From Chloroflexota bacterium (GTDB taxonomy: Bacteria; Chloroflexota; Limnocylindria; P2-11E), in contig VBGS01000073.1 in NCBI GenBank assembly GCA_005889445.1, positions 1 to 8,655 on the forward strand: DNA of 8,655 nucleotides, in the 5' to 3' direction. Shown piece after piece: positions 6,226 to 8,655 of this stretch; position 1 is the first letter of the stretch, and each line of letters starts with the position of its first letter. The notes beneath the pieces are model-generated. The model did not search any database, was not told where the DNA came from, and saw nothing but the letters and a program-made list of their open reading frames with translations. Both the position numbers and the translations under genes were made by a program.

Positions 6226-6615
6226 ATGTCAGCGATCGTGCACTTCGAATGTCGTAACCCGGATCACCTTCGCAGTGGGTCGCGCCGAGGGAACGGGGGG
6301 CTCGTGATCCATCACGGCTCGGTCGGCTACTGCGACGGGATGCACGTCGACGGCGCGCATCGGTGGGTCGCGACGGGCGGCATACCGATCGAGTACCTCT
6401 ACGACACGTCGGCTCCGCTCGACGCCGGAACATATCGAGCGAGCGGCGGCGCGCTCGTGCATGTCCGCCCCGCGCGGAACGGAGCCCTCCTGGTGGAGGT
6501 CGACGGCGCCCAGCGCGGTCACGGATCGGATATCGAGCTCGGCGCGAAGCTCTCGGACGATCCGAACTGGCCGGATCTGAGCGACGCGAGGGTGACGCTC
6601 CTCCAGGCGGACTAG
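6226..6615 (+). CDS. Conserved-looking protein of unknown function, possible metal-binding N-terminus
   Basis: A 129-residue protein with a strong ribosome binding site (GGGGAGG at 6213-6219, six bases before the ATG). The N-terminal half has C9 and H14 in FECRNPDHL and then C36, H40 and H45 in YCDGMHVDGAHRWVATGG, a spacing that could hold one metal ion. The C-terminal half is beta-rich (ALVHVRPARNGALLVEVDG) and ends in DLSDARVTLLQAD. No signal peptide or membrane helix is visible. I do not recognise the family. As first gene of a run that continues with PHP, phosphoesterase and ligase genes, it may take part in DNA end repair or simply share the promoter. Confidence 0.75.
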   Translation: MSAIVHFECRNPDHLRSGSRRGNGGLVIHHGSVGYCDGMHVDGAHRWVATGGIPIEYLYDTSAPLDAGTYRASGGALVHVRPARNGALLVEVDGAQRGHGSDIELGAKLSDDPNWPDLSDARVTLLQAD

Positions 6616-6625
6616 CCTCCTCCGC

Positions 6626-7699
6626 ATCGACAATCTCGCGATCGCGGAGCTGCTCGCGCGTGAGTCCGAGCGGACCGAAGGACGAAAACAGCGCGCGCTC
6701 CGCAGGGCTGCTCGCCGCGCGCTCATGTGGCCGGAAGAAGCGACCCAGCTGGTCCAAGCGGATCGCAGCCTCACCGAGCTCACCGCGGTCGGCCCGTTCA
6801 CGGCGACCTTCATCAGGACATGGCTCCGCGACGAGCCCGACACTCCAGCGCCTCCGCCGATCCGTAGCGGGTTCATGACCCTCGCGCGCGCCCGTGCCGT
6901 CGTCGCCGCGCATCCCGAGTGGCGCTCGGCGCTGCGGGCCGATCATCAGATGCACACCGAGGAGACCGACGGGAGCTCGTCGATCGACGACATGGCCGTC
7001 GCCGCGGCCGCGTTGGGGCGGGCCCGCATCGCTATCACCGATCACAGCAAGACCCTGAGGATCACGAACGGCATGGACGAGCCCAGACTCGCGGCGCAGG
7101 GACGACTGATCGACGAGCGCAACCTTCGCGGCGATCCGCCACGCGTCCTGAAAGCTATCGAGATGGACCTCACGCCCGAGGGCGCCGGAGACATGGACGC
7201 CGAAGCGCTGGCGCGGCTCGACCTCGTGCTCGGCGCGTTCCACTCGAAGCTCCGGTTGAAGGACGATCAGACCGACCGCTATCTGCGTGCGCTGGCGAAT
7301 CCCGATATCGACGTGCTGGCGCATCCCCGCGGCCGGATCTACAACTTCAGGCTCGGCCTGACCTGCGACTGGGTGCGGGTCGCGGGGCGGGCGGCGGAGC
7401 TCGGGACGGCGCTGGAGATCGACGCGTATCCCGATCGCCAGGATCTCGACGTGGAGCGTCTCGGGATCGTCGCAGCGCAAGGCGCGTGGGTTTCCATCGG
7501 CACGGACGCGCACACCCCTGATGAGCTCGCGTACCTCGAGATCGGCGTCGCGGCGGCGATCGAAGGAGGCGTGGGGCGAGAGCGGGTCCTCAACTGTTTG
7601 TCCGACGACGCGCTCGCCGCGCACGTTGGTGCCGTTCGTGCACGCAAACAGACCAGCGGCGACGATGCGACGAGCACCATCGCGAGCCGAAGGGGATAG
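6626..7699 (+). CDS. PHP-domain phosphoesterase with helix-hairpin-helix-like N-terminus (PolX C-domain relative)
   Basis: About 357 residues. The N-terminal part has an HhH-like segment, SLTELTAVGPFTATFIRTWL, related to the helical part that precedes PHP domains. The PHP metal-site motifs follow in order: ADHQMHTEETDGSSS, AITDHSK, IEMDLTPEG, GAFHSKL, DVLAHPRGR, EIDAYPDRQDLD and SIGTDAHTPDEL. This set resembles the PHP domain of DNA polymerase X and YcdX-type phosphoesterases, suggesting metal-dependent 3'-end or phosphate removal. The polymerase part is absent. Homology-like sequence IDNLAIAELLARESER begins at ATC 6626, but no ATG, GTG or TTG exists in this frame between the stop at 6593 and ATG 6725. 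The start is therefore uncertain: ATC 6626, CTG 6650, or ATG 6725 (324 residues, losing a helical segment). Its stop abuts the next ATG. Confidence 0.8.
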   Translation: MDNLAIAELLARESERTEGRKQRALRRAARRALMWPEEATQLVQADRSLTELTAVGPFTATFIRTWLRDEPDTPAPPPIRSGFMTLARARAVVAAHPEWRSALRADHQMHTEETDGSSSIDDMAVAAAALGRARIAITDHSKTLRITNGMDEPRLAAQGRLIDERNLRGDPPRVLKAIEMDLTPEGAGDMDAEALARLDLVLGAFHSKLRLKDDQTDRYLRALANPDIDVLAHPRGRIYNFRLGLTCDWVRVAGRAAELGTALEIDAYPDRQDLDVERLGIVAAQGAWVSIGTDAHTPDELAYLEIGVAAAIEGGVGRERVLNCLSDDALAAHVGAVRARKQTSGDDATSTIASRRG

Positions 7700-8314
7700 A
7701 TGACCGCGGCGACGAGCGCGCGACGCCGGTCGCTCTCTGAGTACCGACGCAAGCGCGACTTCGCGACGACACCGGAGCCGAAGGGCGGACGGCGCAAGAG
7801 CACCGCGCGCCTCTTCGTCGTGCAGAAGCACCGCGCGACCGCTCTCCATTACGACTTCCGACTGGAAGCCGGCGGCGTCCTCGTGTCCTGGGCCGTCCCG
7901 AAAGGGCCCTCGCTCAATCCGGCGGAGAAACGGCTCGCGATGGCCGTCGAGGACCATCCGCTCGACTACGCCCGATTCGAAGGGGTGATCCCGGAAGGCG
8001 AGTACGGCGGCGGCACGGTGATGGTCTGGGACATCGGGACGTACGAGCTCGAGGGTGACGAGACCTTCGAAGCGGCGATGCGGCGCGGCCGCATCGTGTT
8101 CACGCTGCATGGGAAGAAGCTCCGCGGCGGATGGACCCTCGTCCGCACGGGCGGACGAAAGTGGCTGCTGATGAAGCGCCGGGATCGGAGCGCGTCGGAA
8201 ACGGATATCGCGAGCGCCAAGCCGCGCTCGGTGCTGAGCCGCCGGCTCCTCGCCGGGATCGCGCGGGACGAGGGCGGGGACATTGCGAAGGCGGCGACCG
8301 GCGATCCTGAGTGA
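7700..8314 (+). CDS. ligD: Stand-alone LigD 3'-phosphoesterase (PE) domain protein
   Basis: A 204-residue protein matching the PE domain of bacterial NHEJ ligase LigD. All six active-site residues known from Pseudomonas LigD are present with identical spacing: H44, H50, D52 and R54 in KHRATALHYDFRLEA, and H86 and Y90 in EDHPLDYARFEGVIPEGEYG. Other hallmarks are WAVPKGPSLNP, GGGTVMVWDIGTYE and GRKWLLMKRRD. The enzyme removes 3'-terminal ribonucleotides and 3'-phosphates to leave ligatable 3'-OH ends. It starts immediately after the PHP gene stop, with GGGG four bases upstream of the ATG. Its stop overlaps the ligase start as GTGA. In many bacteria PE, ligase and polymerase are fused in one polypeptide; here PE is a separate gene. 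Confidence 0.93.
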   Translation: MTAATSARRRSLSEYRRKRDFATTPEPKGGRRKSTARLFVVQKHRATALHYDFRLEAGGVLVSWAVPKGPSLNPAEKRLAMAVEDHPLDYARFEGVIPEGEYGGGTVMVWDIGTYELEGDETFEAAMRRGRIVFTLHGKKLRGGWTLVRTGGRKWLLMKRRDRSASETDIASAKPRSVLSRRLLAGIARDEGGDIAKAATGDPE

Positions 8315-8655
8315 CGCGGGCGGCGCGAGCACGCGACCTGGTTCCTCCGAGACCAATGCTGGCCACGCTCTCGGACGGGATCGTGGAAGGCCCGCAGTGG
8401 GTCTTCGAGGAGAAGTACGACGGCATTCGCGCGCTCGCGACGCGGCAGGGGGGTCGTCCGGTGAGGCTGTGGTCGCGGATGCTGCAGGAGTTGACGGCCG
8501 GGTTTCCCGAGACGGTGGCCGCGGTCGGAGCGCTTCCCGACGGCACGCTGATCCTCGACGGGGAGCTCGTGTCCCTCGACAAAAAGGGCGTGTCGCGCTT
8601 TCAGCTGCTGCAGAGGCGCGGCGCTACTGGCGCCGCCGCGCCGCGCTACGCCGTG
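8311..8655 (+). CDS. ligD: ATP-dependent DNA ligase, LigD-type ligase domain (partial, runs off the window)
   Basis: The first 115 codons. After a short basic leader comes VPPRPMLATLSDG, the usual entry to LigD-type ligase domains. Motif I is EEKYDGIRALA, with K35 as the adenylated lysine. Then come LWSRMLQELTAGFPE (where many relatives have SRN, so the Asn position is Met) and LILDGELVSLD containing the conserved DGE, then RFQLLQRR. The start is GTG 8311, overlapping the phosphoesterase stop (GTGA); an ATG at 8356 would cut into the conserved PMLATL block. The enzyme should seal double-strand breaks with Ku. Whether the OB-fold or a polymerase domain follows cannot be seen. Confidence 0.92.
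   Translation, partial: MTRAARARDLVPPRPMLATLSDGIVEGPQWVFEEKYDGIRALATRQGGRPVRLWSRMLQELTAGFPETVAAVGALPDGTLILDGELVSLDKKGVSRFQLLQRRGATGAAAPRYAV

Noticed and set aside
6179..8356. A 725-codon minus-strand open frame
   Set aside because: It is a high-GC shadow antisense to the 129-residue protein, PHP and PE genes. Its translation has no recognisable domain, while the plus-strand frames show complete catalytic motif sets.

Overview
This is a GC-rich, densely packed bacterial chromosome segment with no RNA genes, complete insertion sequence or CRISPR array. Frequent GTG starts, ATGA/GTGA gene overlaps, LexA-type dyad symmetry of the GAAC-N4-GTTC class, and a MoxR/DUF58 cluster next to NHEJ-type ligase genes suggest a soil-type Gram-positive-like lineage (Chloroflexota or Actinobacteriota). 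That assignment is an inference from gene content, not a classification.

Left block (1-2902, minus strand). Four genes read leftward in tight succession: an N-terminally anchored trypsin-like (HtrA-type) protease, a MoxR AAA+ ATPase, a DUF58 protein, and the first 29 codons of a membrane protein in the position of a BatA-type VWA protein. The last three form the classical MoxR-DUF58-VWA module, thought to act as a chaperone or metal-insertion system at the membrane. The protease lies 20 bp upstream of MoxR.

Junction (2903-3911, plus strand). A compact promoter (TTGACC-N17-TATCAT) carries a perfect GAAC-N4-GTTC dyad in its spacer. It drives what was a serine recombinase, of which only about 52 codons remain. 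The recombinase runs directly, and out of frame, into a 5'-truncated SPL-type radical SAM gene whose CX3CX2C cluster is only just preserved. This is either a deletion scar of a lost mobile element or an assembly chimera.

Middle (3904-6056). A DoxX-family membrane protein (minus) converges on the radical SAM gene. Divergent from it are a 52-residue Lys/Arg/Ala-rich histone-like protein and, overlapping by ATGA, a 95-residue zinc-ribbon protein. These converge, with a one-base gap, on a complete type IB topoisomerase (minus).

Right block (6226-8655, plus strand). A strong ribosome binding site precedes a 129-residue unknown protein, followed by a PHP-domain phosphoesterase with a helix-hairpin-helix-like N-terminus, a stand-alone LigD 3'-phosphoesterase with all six known active-site residues, and the start of a stand-alone ATP-dependent DNA ligase. 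The spacing is 10 bp, 0 bp and a 4-bp overlap, so this looks like one end-processing and end-joining operon. The PHP gene has no ATG, GTG or TTG where homology says it should begin. Ku and a LigD polymerase domain are not in the window.

Taken together, about 4.1 kb (4542-8655) is devoted largely to DNA handling: compaction, supercoil relaxation, end cleaning and ligation. It sits close to an apparently SOS-controlled promoter.
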